From Halomicroarcula saliterrae (GTDB lineage: Archaea > Halobacteriota > Halobacteria > Halobacteriales > Haloarculaceae): a stretch of DNA of 64,000 nucleotides. The position numbers were made by a program, and so were the translations under genes. The stretch covers positions 434,001 to 498,000 of the forward strand of contig NZ_JAMQON010000002.1 in NCBI RefSeq assembly GCF_031624395.1, in the 5' to 3' direction. Under the pieces are notes generated by a model. The model searched no databases, had not been told where the DNA came from, and was given only the letters and a program-made list of their open reading frames with translations. Below are positions 1 to 8,473 of the stretch, one piece after another (position 1 is the first letter of the stretch; every line of letters starts with the position of its first letter).

Positions 1-552
1 ACACACAACAGCCAGCAGAAGGCGGAGACGCTCAAGCAAAACGCCATGGAGATAGAGGAGACCGGCGAGAAGGTCCGCAAGATAATCGACGTCTTCGAGA
101 AGGGGCGCACGGACAGGGAGAACCTCGCGTTGCACTCGATTCTCCGGGAGTGTACCCAGGCGATCGCCAAGCGCTACCCCGAGGTGACCGTCACGTACGA
201 GCCCGGCCCGAAAGATATCGTCGTCGACGGGCTGTTCGATATCGTCTGTACGAACGTCATCGAGAACGCCGCCCAGCACAACACGAGCGCCGATCCGCGG
301 GTCAGCGTCAGCGTCGACGCCGGCGAGGACGTCGTCGAGGTCCACATCGAGGACAACGGCCCGGGTATTCAGGACCACGAACTCGCACTCGTCAACGACG
401 GTCAGGAGACCCCGCTGAAACACGGGAGCGGCTTCGGGCTGGCACTGACCGCCTGGGGGACCGACATCGCCGGTGGCTCGGTCTCGTTCGAGTCGGTCGA
501 GCCGACGGGGACTCACGTGACGTTGACGCTCCCCGTCGCTGCGCGACGGTGA
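1..552 (+). CDS. Sensor histidine kinase, C-terminal part (5' end outside window)
   Basis: The reading frame is open from the first base, so the gene starts upstream of the window. What is present is the end of a dimerisation helix followed by a complete HATPase_c ATP-binding domain. The N-box (NVIENAAQHN) lies at about bases 253-282, the G1 box (DNGPGI) at about 352-369 and the G2 box (GSGFGLAL) at about 424-447. These are the ATP/Mg contacts of two-component histidine kinases. The sensor domains and the phosphorylated His are not visible, so the signal cannot be named. No response regulator lies next to it in this window; the next gene is a glycosylation enzyme with its own promoter-like box. 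Confidence 0.85.
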   Translation, partial: THNSQQKAETLKQNAMEIEETGEKVRKIIDVFEKGRTDRENLALHSILRECTQAIAKRYPEVTVTYEPGPKDIVVDGLFDIVCTNVIENAAQHNTSADPRVSVSVDAGEDVVEVHIEDNGPGIQDHELALVNDGQETPLKHGSGFGLALTAWGTDIAGGSVSFESVEPTGTHVTLTLPVAARR

Positions 553-581
553 CCGCCGGACCCGGGACGGTGGGTTCTCGA

Positions 582-589
582 TGGCTTTA
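582..589 (+). promoter_or_regulatory. TATA-like box for the oligosaccharyltransferase gene
   Basis: CTTTATTC centred about 30 nt before the ATG at 616. The distance fits a leaderless or nearly leaderless haloarchaeal transcript and favours the start at 616 over the in-frame ATG at 604. Confidence 0.5.
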
Positions 590-615
590 TTCACTCCACG
601 GGAATGGGGGAACGT

Positions 616-2937
616 ATGAGCGACGAGCGTGGGCCGTCGACGCTGCTAGCTGACCGGCCCGAACTGGAGTCCGCGCTCGAAACAGTGCTGGCTGTCGACG
701 CCGAGCAGGACGGCTGGACCTTCGACGACGTCGCGGTCGACTCGGGCGTCTTCGGCGAGCTCGTCTCGCGCGACATCGTCGAGTCCGACGGCGAGGGGTA
801 CAGGGTCGCCGACCCGTCGGCCGTCCGCCGGGCGCTGGACGGTGAGACCGCGACGGCGACCGACGACGGCGGCGGGGTCGGCCTCGACCGGCTGTCGCTG
901 CCGGCAATCGAGCCCCGAGCCGTCGGTCTGGTGACCGCGGCCCTCGCCGTCGTCGCACTCACCCGCGCGTACGTCTACGGCAGCGTCTACCGCGGCGGCG
1001 ACATCGTCCTCTCGGGCAACGACCCGTACTACTACAGGTACTGGGTCGAACAGGTGGCCGCCGAGGCCGGCGGCAGCGTCGATATCGCCGCGCTCTCGAC
1101 GCTCCCCACCGGCGTGACCAAGGGCGAGCCGCTGCTGGTGGCGACGCTGTGGTGGGTCGCCCAGCTGTTCGGCGGGACCACGGAGGCTATCGGGCACGTC
1201 CTCGCGTGGTATCCCGTCGTCTCGGCGGTCGTCTCGGGGGCGCTCGTGTATCTGCTCGCCGTCCGGCTGACCAGCGACCGCCGCGTCGGGCTCGCAGCCG
1301 TCCTCTTTCTGGCGATTATCCCGGGCCACGCCCTCCGGACGAGCCTCGGCTACGCCGACCACCACGCCTTCGACTACCCGCTGCTCGGACTCACCGCTCT
1401 TGCGCTGCTCGTCGCGACGACGGCCAGCCGTGACAGAGCGTCGCTGCGGTCGGTCACCCCGTGGGCGGCCGCCGTCGGCCTCGGCGTCGGCATCGCCGGA
1501 CAGACGCTCGCGTGGGAGGCGGGACCGCTCCTGCTGGCCCCCGTCGGAATCGCCGTCGTGGCGAAGACGCTGCTCGACGTCGATGCCGGCCGCTCGCCGC
1601 TCCTGACGACCGCGCCGGTGCTCGCGGGCACGGGACTCGCCGCGGGAGTGGTCTGGACCGTCCACGCGAACTGGGGGTGGCACACCGACCTCGTCGCGAG
1701 CGTCCCGATACTGCTGTTTCTCGGCGTCGCCGGCGCCGTGGCGATAGCGGCGCTGACGGCCCGGGCCGGCGGGACGGCGAGACAGCTCGCGGCGGTCGAC
1801 GGCGCGGCGGTCGTGCTGGGGCTGCTCGCCGTCCGGTCGCTGTTCACCGAGCGCTGGACCGAGGCCGTCAGCCGGACTGACCGCCTCTTCCGGAGCGATG
1901 CCATCGCCGAGACGGCCGGACTGTTCGACCCCGGGACGCTCGGCTTTCTCCTCCTGTTCGGGTTCGCGCTCGTCATCGCCCTGCCCGCGATGGCGTGGGG
2001 CGTCAGGCGGGCGGCCGACGACCGGGCCGACTGGCTCGTCCTGACGGCGTACGCCTGGTACTTCCTCGGGCTCGCCACCCTCCAGGTCCGTTTCGTCGGC
2101 GAACTCGCGACGTTCGTCGCCGTATTCGCGGGCTACGCGTTCGTCTGGCTCGCCACCAGAGTCGAGGTCGCGCGCCCGCTTCGGGCCGACGGGCGAGTCG
2201 ACGCGCTCGTCCCCGAACCGAAGACCCTCGGGCTGCTCTGTGTCCTCTTCTTGCTGTTCGGGAGCCTCGGCATCGTGCAGGTCCCCGTCAAGACGAGTCA
2301 GATAACCACCGACGGCGGCACCTATCTGACGGCGACGGCCATCGACCGCGACGCGGCCGACCGGGGGCTCGAATACCCGCAGAACTACGTCCTCAGCCAG
2401 TGGGGCCAGAACCGGGCGTACAACTACTTCGTCAGCGGGGAATCACGCAGCTACAGCTACGCGAGAACCACCTACGCCGCGTTCCTCGGGGGGACAAACG
2501 AGTCGCGCTGGTACGACCGGCTGCGCGGCAGAGTCGGTTACGTCGTCACGGAGGACCGCACAGGGGGCGGCCCACAGACGATGCAGTCCCGGCTACACGA
2601 CAACTACGGGAGCCAGAACGGGAGCGTCGCCGGTCTGTCCCACTACCGGGCGGTGTACGCGACCGAGAGCGGGTCACACAGGGCGTTCGCGCTGGTCCCC
2701 GGCGCGACTATCGCGGGGACGGCCGGCCCGAACGCGACCGTGACCGCGACGGCGACAGTCAGTGTCCCGGGCGACGAGTTCGAGTACACCCGACGGACGC
2801 GGGCGAACCGGGACGGCCGGTACCGGCTCGTCGTCGCCAACCCGGGGACGTACACGGTCGACAGCCCCGAGACGACGGCGACGGTGACCGTCAACGAGAC
2901 CGCGGTCCGGAACGGGACGACCCGCGCCGCCGGGTGA
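616..2937 (+). CDS. AglB/STT3-type oligosaccharyltransferase paralogue with non-canonical motif
   Basis: This is a multi-spanning membrane protein of 773 residues in the STT3/AglB family, which moves lipid-linked glycan to Asn of exported proteins. The first acidic loop (SGNDPYYYRYW, bases about 1012-1044) and the second (GYADHHAFD, about 1348-1374) match the metal- and acceptor-site motifs of the family. The soluble C-terminal domain, where AglB normally carries WWDYG, reads QWGQNRAYNYF instead (about 2398-2430). About 75 residues at the N-terminus, before the first membrane segment, look like a winged-helix fold (TFDDVAVDSGVFGELVSR). The C-terminal half has several N-x-S/T sequons. It sits beside aglF-like and epimerase genes, which supports a glycan role. 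It is shorter than typical AglB, so a specialised or altered substrate range is possible. The start at 616 is chosen over 604 because of the TATA spacing. Confidence 0.8.
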   Translation: MSDERGPSTLLADRPELESALETVLAVDAEQDGWTFDDVAVDSGVFGELVSRDIVESDGEGYRVADPSAVRRALDGETATATDDGGGVGLDRLSLPAIEPRAVGLVTAALAVVALTRAYVYGSVYRGGDIVLSGNDPYYYRYWVEQVAAEAGGSVDIAALSTLPTGVTKGEPLLVATLWWVAQLFGGTTEAIGHVLAWYPVVSAVVSGALVYLLAVRLTSDRRVGLAAVLFLAIIPGHALRTSLGYADHHAFDYPLLGLTALALLVATTASRDRASLRSVTPWAAAVGLGVGIAGQTLAWEAGPLLLAPVGIAVVAKTLLDVDAGRSPLLTTAPVLAGTGLAAGVVWTVHANWGWHTDLVASVPILLFLGVAGAVAIAALTARAGGTARQLAAVDGAAVVLGLLAVRSLFTERWTEAVSRTDRLFRSDAIAETAGLFDPGTLGFLLLFGFALVIALPAMAWGVRRAADDRADWLVLTAYAWYFLGLATLQVRFVGELATFVAVFAGYAFVWLATRVEVARPLRADGRVDALVPEPKTLGLLCVLFLLFGSLGIVQVPVKTSQITTDGGTYLTATAIDRDAADRGLEYPQNYVLSQWGQNRAYNYFVSGESRSYSYARTTYAAFLGGTNESRWYDRLRGRVGYVVTEDRTGGGPQTMQSRLHDNYGSQNGSVAGLSHYRAVYATESGSHRAFALVPGATIAGTAGPNATVTATATVSVPGDEFEYTRRTRANRDGRYRLVVANPGTYTVDSPETTATVTVNETAVRNGTTRAAG

Positions 2938-3006
2938 GTCGGTCGCAGGGGGCGTCTCGGCGAAGCAGAAGGCTCATCCCCCCGTGTGCCACAGGGACGG
3001 ATAGAC

Positions 3007-3579
3007 ATGTGGCCCTGGGGACACGCCGCCGTCGGCTACCTCCTGTGTGCGCTCTGGGTTCGGGCGCGGTACGGGCGAGCGCCGACGGCCGGCGCGGTGC
3101 TCCCGCTCGCGGTCGGGACCCAGTTTCCGGACCTCCTCGACAAACCGCTCGCGTGGACGTTCGGCGTCCTGCCCTCCGGCCGGGCGGGCGCCCACTCGCT
3201 GCTGGTCGCCGTTCCGCTGTTGGCGCTGCTGTGGTGGCGCGTCGACAGCGCCGCCGCCCGGAGAGCGTGGGCCGGGTTCGCGCTGGGCTATCTCGCCCAT
3301 CTCGCGACCGACGGGCTCTACCCCCTGCTCGACGGGGACTTCAGCGGGCTGGCGTATCTGTTCTGGCCGATCCTCTCGCTCCCGCCGTACGATGAATCGG
3401 CCGGGATTCTGGCCCACTTCGCCGCCGCGGAGCTCACCGCGGCGCTGCTCGCCGAGGTCGGCCTGTTCGCGGTCGCCACGGTCGTCTGGGCCGCCGACGG
3501 TGCCCCCGGACTCCGGACGGTCGGACGGTGGTGTAAACGGCGGGCCGCCGTCGCGACTGCGGCGCTGTCGGGGCGGTGA
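3007..3579 (+). CDS. Membrane-bound metal-dependent hydrolase, DUF457/YdjM family
   Basis: The product has 190 residues and begins MWPWGHAAVGYLL, the usual family start with an early His. It continues with the conserved stretch GTQFPDLLDKPLAW (about residues 37-50), an AHSLL segment and GYLAHLATDG, which together supply the His/Asp metal ligands of the family. Four or five hydrophobic segments are visible. The family is annotated as metal-dependent hydrolases but the substrate is generally unknown. An in-frame codon at 2986 would add seven residues; I chose 3007 because the family start motif begins there. It lies between the STT3-like gene and aglF, with no clear functional link. Confidence 0.75.
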   Translation: MWPWGHAAVGYLLCALWVRARYGRAPTAGAVLPLAVGTQFPDLLDKPLAWTFGVLPSGRAGAHSLLVAVPLLALLWWRVDSAAARRAWAGFALGYLAHLATDGLYPLLDGDFSGLAYLFWPILSLPPYDESAGILAHFAAAELTAALLAEVGLFAVATVVWAADGAPGLRTVGRWCKRRAAVATAALSGR

Positions 3580-3593
3580 CTCCGGCCAACAAG

Positions 3594-3600
3594 AGTTTTA
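3594..3600 (+). promoter_or_regulatory. TATA-like box for the aglF-like gene
   Basis: AGTTTTA centred about 28 nt before the ATG at 3625, as expected for a leaderless archaeal promoter. Confidence 0.5.
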
Positions 3601-3624
3601 CCCGGGCACGAACGACAGGTGGGC

Positions 3625-4383
3625 ATGAAGGCTGTCGTACTCGCCGCCGGTGAAGGGACCCGTCTCCGCCCGCTGACCGCGGACAAACCGAAAGGGATGG
3701 TCGAGGTCGCCGGGAAACCGATTCTGACACACTGCTTCGAGCAGCTCATCGAGCTCGGCGCCGAGGAACTGCTCGTCGTCGTCGGCTACAAGAAACAGGC
3801 CATCATCAACCACTTCGAGGACGAGTTCGACGGCGTCCCCATCACCTACACCCACCAGCGCGAGCAGAAGGGGCTGGCACACGCCCTGCTCACCGTCGAA
3901 GAGGACGTCGACGACGACTTCATGCTCATGCTGGGGGACAACATCTTCAGCGCCAATCTCAACGACGTGGTCAACCGCCAGCAGGAGGAGCGGGCCGACG
4001 CCGCCTTCCTCGTCGAGGAGGTCCCCTGGGAGGAGGCCTCCCGCTACGGCGTCTGTGACACGAACAAGTACGGCGAAATTACCGAGGTCATCGAGAAGCC
4101 CGACGACCCGCCGTCGAATCTCGTGATGACCGGGTTCTACACGTTCACGCCGGCCATCTTCCACGCCTGCCACCTCGTCCAGCCCTCCAACCGCGACGAG
4201 TACGAGATCAGCGACGCCATCGACCTGCTGCTTCACTCCGGTCGGACCATCGACGCCATCCGCATGGACGGCTGGCGAAACGACATCGGCTACCCCGAAG
4301 ACCGCGACGAGGCCGAACAGCGTCTCCAGGGCGAGGTCGACCCGGAGCTGGCCGCCGACGCCATCGGCTCGGACGGCGACTGA
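3625..4383 (+). CDS. aglF: Sugar-1-phosphate nucleotidylyltransferase (AglF-like)
   Basis: A 252-residue enzyme that makes an NDP-sugar from a sugar 1-phosphate and NTP. It opens with the pyrophosphorylase signature LAAGEGTRLRPLTADKPKGM (residues 5-24), followed by the Mg-binding region LMLGDNIF (about 110) and the sugar-binding E-K-P segment (VIEKPDDPPS, about 155). There is no left-handed beta-helix tail, so it is a single-domain transferase like Haloferax AglF, which makes UDP-glucose-type donors for S-layer glycan. The GTG at 3619 gives only two more residues; the ATG at 3625 fits both the family start and the promoter spacing. The epimerase downstream probably uses its product or a derivative. 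Confidence 0.8.
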   Translation: MKAVVLAAGEGTRLRPLTADKPKGMVEVAGKPILTHCFEQLIELGAEELLVVVGYKKQAIINHFEDEFDGVPITYTHQREQKGLAHALLTVEEDVDDDFMLMLGDNIFSANLNDVVNRQQEERADAAFLVEEVPWEEASRYGVCDTNKYGEITEVIEKPDDPPSNLVMTGFYTFTPAIFHACHLVQPSNRDEYEISDAIDLLLHSGRTIDAIRMDGWRNDIGYPEDRDEAEQRLQGEVDPELAADAIGSDGD

Positions 4384-4483
4384 GCCCCCGCAGTCTGTGT
4401 GACCCCGACGTCGCCGGCCTCGCAGCGGACCGCCCCGACGCCACGTGCGCTGCTGTCGACGGGGCCGTGACCGAGCCGACAAC

Positions 4484-4490
4484 TTTTACG
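4484..4490 (+). promoter_or_regulatory. TATA-like box for the epimerase gene
   Basis: TTTTACG about 28 nt before the ATG at 4514. The same TTTTA core is seen before the aglF-like gene. Confidence 0.45.
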
Positions 4491-4513
4491 TACTGGCCAT
4501 CGCCCGTCCGGTA

Positions 4514-5500
4514 ATGCACATTCTAGTCACCGGTGGCGCGGGCTTCATCGGCGGCCATCTCGCCGAGCGCTTCGCCCGCGACGGACACTCGGTCGTCGTG
4601 CTGGACAACTTCGACCCCTTCTACGACCTCGACCTCAAGGAACACAACGTCGAGGTCGGGCGCGAGGCCGCCCGCGAGGGCGACGGCAGCTACGAACTCG
4701 TCGACGGCGACGTGCGCGACGCCGAGCTCGTCACCGACCTCGTCGGCGACGCCGACTACGTCTACCACCAGGCCGCGCAGGCCGGCGTCCGCCCGAGCGT
4801 CGAGAACCCCCGCAAGTACGACGCGGTCAACGTCGACGGGACGCTCAACATCCTCGACGCCTGCCGCGACACGGGCATCGAGCGGTTCGTCATGGCCTCC
4901 TCCTCGTCGGTGTACGGCAAACCCCGGTATCTCCCCTACGACGAACAGCACCCGACGACGCCCGTCTCGCCGTACGGGGCCTCGAAGCTGGCCGCCGAAC
5001 GCTACGCCTGCTCCTACGGCGAGGTGTACGACTTCCCCGTCGTCGCCTTGCGCTACTTCACCGTCTACGGCCCGCGGATGCGACCGAACATGGCCATCTC
5101 GAACTTCGTCTCGCGCTGCGTGAACGACGAGCCGCCCGTCATCTACGGCGACGGAACCCAGACGCGCGATTTCACCTACATCGACGACGTGGTCGAGGCG
5201 AACGTCGCGCTGCTGGAATCGGACGCCGCCGACGGCCAAGCGGTGAACATCGGCTCGACCGACAACATCGATATAAAGACGCTCGCCACGGAGATCCGCG
5301 ACCAGCTGGCGCCCGAGCTCGACCTGGTGTACGAGGAACGCCACGACGCCGATTCGGAACACACGCACGCGGATACGGCGCGAGCGGGCGAGCTACTGGG
5401 CTACGAGGCGAGCCACACGATTCGGGAGGGCGTCGCGGCGTTCATCGAGTGGTACGAGGCGAACCGCGAGTGGTACGAACCGCTCGTTATGGAGTCGTGA
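4514..5500 (+). CDS. NAD-dependent epimerase/dehydratase (extended SDR), sugar nucleotide
   Basis: A 328-residue extended short-chain dehydrogenase. The Rossmann motif TGGAGFIGGHL is at residues 6-16, the catalytic Ser/Tyr/Lys set at SSSSVYG (about 128) and SPYGASK (about 153-159), and the YGDGTQTRDFTYIDDV segment typical of UDP-sugar epimerases at about 217-232. It resembles UDP-glucuronate or UDP-glucose 4-epimerases; the exact substrate cannot be read from sequence. The start was moved to the internal ATG at 4514 because the Rossmann motif begins there and a TTTTA box lies 28 nt upstream. It closes the conserved GC-rich part of the glycan locus; the AT-rich island begins a few hundred bases later. 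Confidence 0.85.
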   Translation: MHILVTGGAGFIGGHLAERFARDGHSVVVLDNFDPFYDLDLKEHNVEVGREAAREGDGSYELVDGDVRDAELVTDLVGDADYVYHQAAQAGVRPSVENPRKYDAVNVDGTLNILDACRDTGIERFVMASSSSVYGKPRYLPYDEQHPTTPVSPYGASKLAAERYACSYGEVYDFPVVALRYFTVYGPRMRPNMAISNFVSRCVNDEPPVIYGDGTQTRDFTYIDDVVEANVALLESDAADGQAVNIGSTDNIDIKTLATEIRDQLAPELDLVYEERHDADSEHTHADTARAGELLGYEASHTIREGVAAFIEWYEANREWYEPLVMES

Positions 5501-6169
5501 GTCGGGGCCGGCTCCAGTAGGCGGGGCGTTTTCCCGAGGTCAGGTCGAGCGTCTGCGCTCGATAGCTACGCTCGACGGGTTTCCAGGTACTCAACTGGGT
5601 CAGTACGAATGTGAACAGAGACACACCTCGGACCGAGTGAAGTGCGAAACCACGGAGTAGAGAGACGCAGTCTGCAGTGATAGACACACCGTGCAACGAC
5701 TGAAAGACGGAGCTTTCGCATGAGATGTGCCGCTCGGAGTGACAGACACACCTCCCACCGAGTGAAGTGTACCAGTAGAATACGGAACAGTTCGTGTGGG
5801 GACCCAGCCGGGGGGATTCACTCGGTCTGAGGTGTGTATAAATTGGCATTCTTATCTATAAACGCAAATGAAAATCGAGAATGGGGGCGTTCTACTATAT
5901 CCTAGCTTTTTCACTCGGTGCGAGGTCAGTATCTTTATACTGTACCTTGATCGCGGGAATCCATTTGTCTACCGCGGTTCACGTTGCCGGAAAGTGAGAG
6001 AACGAACAGCTGTTTCCCTTCCCTGTGGTATGGATTTTATTTGCTTTGGCGGCCCCACCACTTCAGCGGCTGCCGTTCCAGAAACGGGGAAAATGAAGAT
6101 ACAAGAACAACATAATTTCCGGAATCATTAACCTCACACAATAATTAAGCCGGGATAGTGAGATAGAAC
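5501..6169. other. Long intergenic region with diverged repeats, island border
   Basis: About 670 bases without a convincing gene. The left half holds the 62-63 bp period repeats listed separately. From about 5840 the base composition becomes clearly AT-rich and stays so through the following genes. Short open frames (for example 5868-6131) show no recognisable protein character. ATAATTAA at about 6141-6148 could be the TATA box of the following gene if its GTG at 6170 is the start. Confidence 0.6.
5603..5769 (-). repeat. Three diverged direct repeats at 62-63 bp period
   Basis: The core GACACACC-N4-ACCGAGTGAAGTG begins at 5620 and again at 5745, with a more diverged copy at 5683, giving spacings of 63 and 62. 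Each is preceded by a GTGA-N-AGA-like stretch. Two further copies lie in the opposite orientation: TTCACTCGGTCTGAGGTGTGT at about 5818-5838 and TTCACTCGGTGCGAGGT at about 5906-5922. The spacer-like parts between copies are unrelated. The function is unknown. Confidence 0.65.
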
Positions 6170-7909
6170 GTGGGCCAACGCACGATATTTGGACAGCCAG
6201 GCATCCGTTCCTATGGCGAAATACTCTCCGAGATATTTGTCGATTCGGTATCAATAACTGAGGCCACCGTCGAAGACACGACGCACATGGCGATTTTTCT
6301 GATAACTAATCTAGTACTCATAACACCGTTGCTAGTTGTCTGGGCCAGTCTCCCGTTGCTCGCCGTGCTTCCAGTTGTCTTTGTTGGATATTTTGTATAT
6401 GCGTACCGTACGAAGCGACTCTCTGCCGGGCTTTTGAGTGGGTTTTTTGTCCTCTCCATATTTGGAGCAAACGTTCCACTTCTCAGTGGCCCAGGAAAGG
6501 CATATTTCAGCATCTATATCGTTGATTTGTTAGCGGTGGTCTTGGTTTCTGGGCTTATCTACCAGAACGGATTGAATTGGAGCAGCATCCACGAGTCGAA
6601 ACTGAAGACAGTAGCAGTACTGGGCCTCTTGACGTTCGTATGCTGGTCGTACGCCTCCGCGATAGTTGGCAATGGACCCTCACAGTTTGCTTCGGTGTTG
6701 TTCGCGATGCAGCAGACGAGATATCTGCTTGTATTCGTCGTCACAATTTTCATCGTGAATCAGACCAGCGTATTCGTCTGTCTCTACCCGCTTTTACTCT
6801 CCATTACGGGAAACCTCTTTTACGCAGTTGCGGAAGCGCTAGCCGGTCACACGTTCGGTTTGACTTATCTAGGCGACGCGGGGGGCCGAGAACTGTTCGA
6901 GCTCGCAATTGGTCCACTTACACTCCCAACCGGGCTATACGCGGGGGGATTCGTCGGTGGTGTGAGAGAGTTAATTGCACTCACGCTTCTGTTGTTGCCG
7001 TTCCTTGTTTACTGGGGAGTATACGGGTCACGGCGAGTAACGACTGCTTCCGCTCTCGGCATATTGTCAGTGGTCTTCATCATCAAAATCGGTGAGACGG
7101 ACGCTGGGTGGATGGCTTCGATTATCGTTCTCGCTCTGACTGCAGCTATGTGGCTCTGGATATCGGTTTCTGAGAGAGATTTCGATCTGTTAGCCGGAGT
7201 TGCTGTCTCCGTCTCCAGCATAGTAGCAAGTATGCTCCTGTATCAACAGCGGTTTTACGATTTCTTTGCGGCAGACTCTCAAGAGCCTGCTACTGGAACG
7301 TCCAACGGGACTACCGGTGGGAACGCTACTGGGACTCCTACCGGCGCTTCGGGGAACGCTACCGGGGGAACAGGCGGTAGCTCCGGTGACGGGGGAATGA
7401 GCGTCGCCGAGTGGGTCATAGAGCTGTTCTCATATGTGCCACTCGTCGAAGTTGACACGCTCGGCGTACGACTCAGCCAGTACGCTGCCGCAATAGAACT
7501 CTTGCTTGCGTACCCCTTCTTCGGTATTGGGGGGTACAATTTCGTCCTCGTTGCAGAAGAGTACGGGGTGCCGTCCGCGATGGGTGTACACAACACGTTC
7601 TTCTCTCACCTCGCTGCAACAGGCATCATCGGAGTTGTATCGTATTCAGTCAGTGTACTTGCAGTAGTGTATATAGTAATCAAACAAATGCTACAGACAA
7701 GAACGAGAAGACGTGCACTCTGGGGTTGTACCCTAGCTGGGCTTATGGGTTTTCACGCGTACTCGTTCTGGGTCGTTATTTACGGCTGGCAGACCTCGAA
7801 CGTGGGCTTGTGGCTCCTGTCTGGGATAGCTGTAGGAGCATTTTCCGTTGTCAGTAGCGAGGACGAAGAGCAGCAAACGTCAGAGTCTTCAGTTCCTTAC
7901 GTTTCGTAG
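6170..7909 (+). CDS. Wzy/O-antigen-ligase-like polytopic membrane protein
   Basis: A protein of up to 579 residues with about 10-12 hydrophobic segments. Near residues 447-485 it has a stretch YPFFGIGGYNF followed by HNTFFSHLAATGIIG, which resembles the G-x-N ... H-N-x-F ... G-x-x-G pattern of O-antigen ligase and polymerase proteins. A long extracytoplasmic-looking Gly/Thr/Asn-rich loop at about residues 375-410 carries several N-x-T sequons, so the protein itself may be glycosylated. Likely role: joining or polymerising lipid-linked glycan units outside the membrane. The start is uncertain: the GTG at 6170 has a TATA-like ATAATTAA upstream, while the ATG at 6287 begins directly with a membrane segment. 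Its last 13 bases overlap the convergent pseudogene. Confidence 0.7.
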   Translation: MGQRTIFGQPGIRSYGEILSEIFVDSVSITEATVEDTTHMAIFLITNLVLITPLLVVWASLPLLAVLPVVFVGYFVYAYRTKRLSAGLLSGFFVLSIFGANVPLLSGPGKAYFSIYIVDLLAVVLVSGLIYQNGLNWSSIHESKLKTVAVLGLLTFVCWSYASAIVGNGPSQFASVLFAMQQTRYLLVFVVTIFIVNQTSVFVCLYPLLLSITGNLFYAVAEALAGHTFGLTYLGDAGGRELFELAIGPLTLPTGLYAGGFVGGVRELIALTLLLLPFLVYWGVYGSRRVTTASALGILSVVFIIKIGETDAGWMASIIVLALTAAMWLWISVSERDFDLLAGVAVSVSSIVASMLLYQQRFYDFFAADSQEPATGTSNGTTGGNATGTPTGASGNATGGTGGSSGDGGMSVAEWVIELFSYVPLVEVDTLGVRLSQYAAAIELLLAYPFFGIGGYNFVLVAEEYGVPSAMGVHNTFFSHLAATGIIGVVSYSVSVLAVVYIVIKQMLQTRTRRRALWGCTLAGLMGFHAYSFWVVIYGWQTSNVGLWLLSGIAVGAFSVVSSEDEEQQTSESSVPYVS

Positions 7910-8473
7910 ACTCGGCGAGTCTGACTGGCGATAGACCCCCAATCAAGCTTTTCGGCCTGCTCGAACCCGCGGCTGCCCATCTCAGTAGTGTCGGAATGTA
8001 GCATACGCTCCATCGCTCTCCGCAGTCCAGTAGGCTCTGTTGGATCGTACAAGATGCCTTCGCTGTCCTGGTCGATGAGTTGGGGAAGACACCCTATGCG
8101 TGGGACGATCACTGGCCGCGACAACGACATGGCTAGCAGTGCACTGCCGGAAGTGAGGATATCGCGGTACGGAAGAACGACGGCATCAGCTGCTGCGAAA
8201 TACGTCGGGACGTTTTCGTCCGCGATGAATTCAAGCACTGTGATGATGTCGTCTCGACCGGCGGCGGCGTTGACAATTTTCCGTTCAATTGTTTCGGAAG
8301 CGGGGTTGCCAGCGACGAGGAGCGAACAGTTCTCTTCGTCGAGATCAACAAATGCTTACAGCGCTCAGTTCATCTGAAAGAGACTCGAGATAATGGTTGG
8401 ATGTATTGTCTGACGAGAACATCATAACGTCTACTTCGGACTGACTATTCTCCCTGCTTGAGACCGGATTCAT
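7897..8473 (-). pseudogene. GT4 glycosyltransferase remnant with internal out-of-frame deletion
   Basis: The start at 8473 overlaps the stop of the upstream phosphatase-like gene as ATGA. It encodes about 20 residues and then EVDVMMFSSDN..., matching the N-terminus of the intact GT4 at 12721-13770. The frame then ends at a stop near 8395. In another frame, from about 8352 to 7897, the C-terminal GT4 half follows: LLVAGNPASETI, then VLPYRDILTSGSALLAMSLSRP and a tail ending in RRVYET. Compared with the intact paralogue about 175 residues are missing from the middle, and the join is out of frame. The C-terminal half keeps the donor-binding E/D-type loop, but without the acceptor domain it should be inactive. 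Confidence 0.8.

Noticed and set aside
5603-5769. CRISPR-like array (three repeats, about 62-bp period)
   Set aside because: Repeats are diverged, only three are in one orientation, further copies lie inverted, and no cas gene is near. A diverged dispersed repeat explains it better.
5868-6131. 87-aa open frame in the AT-rich spacer
   Set aside because: Cys/Arg-rich composition without protein-like pattern, and it overlaps an inverted copy of the repeat.
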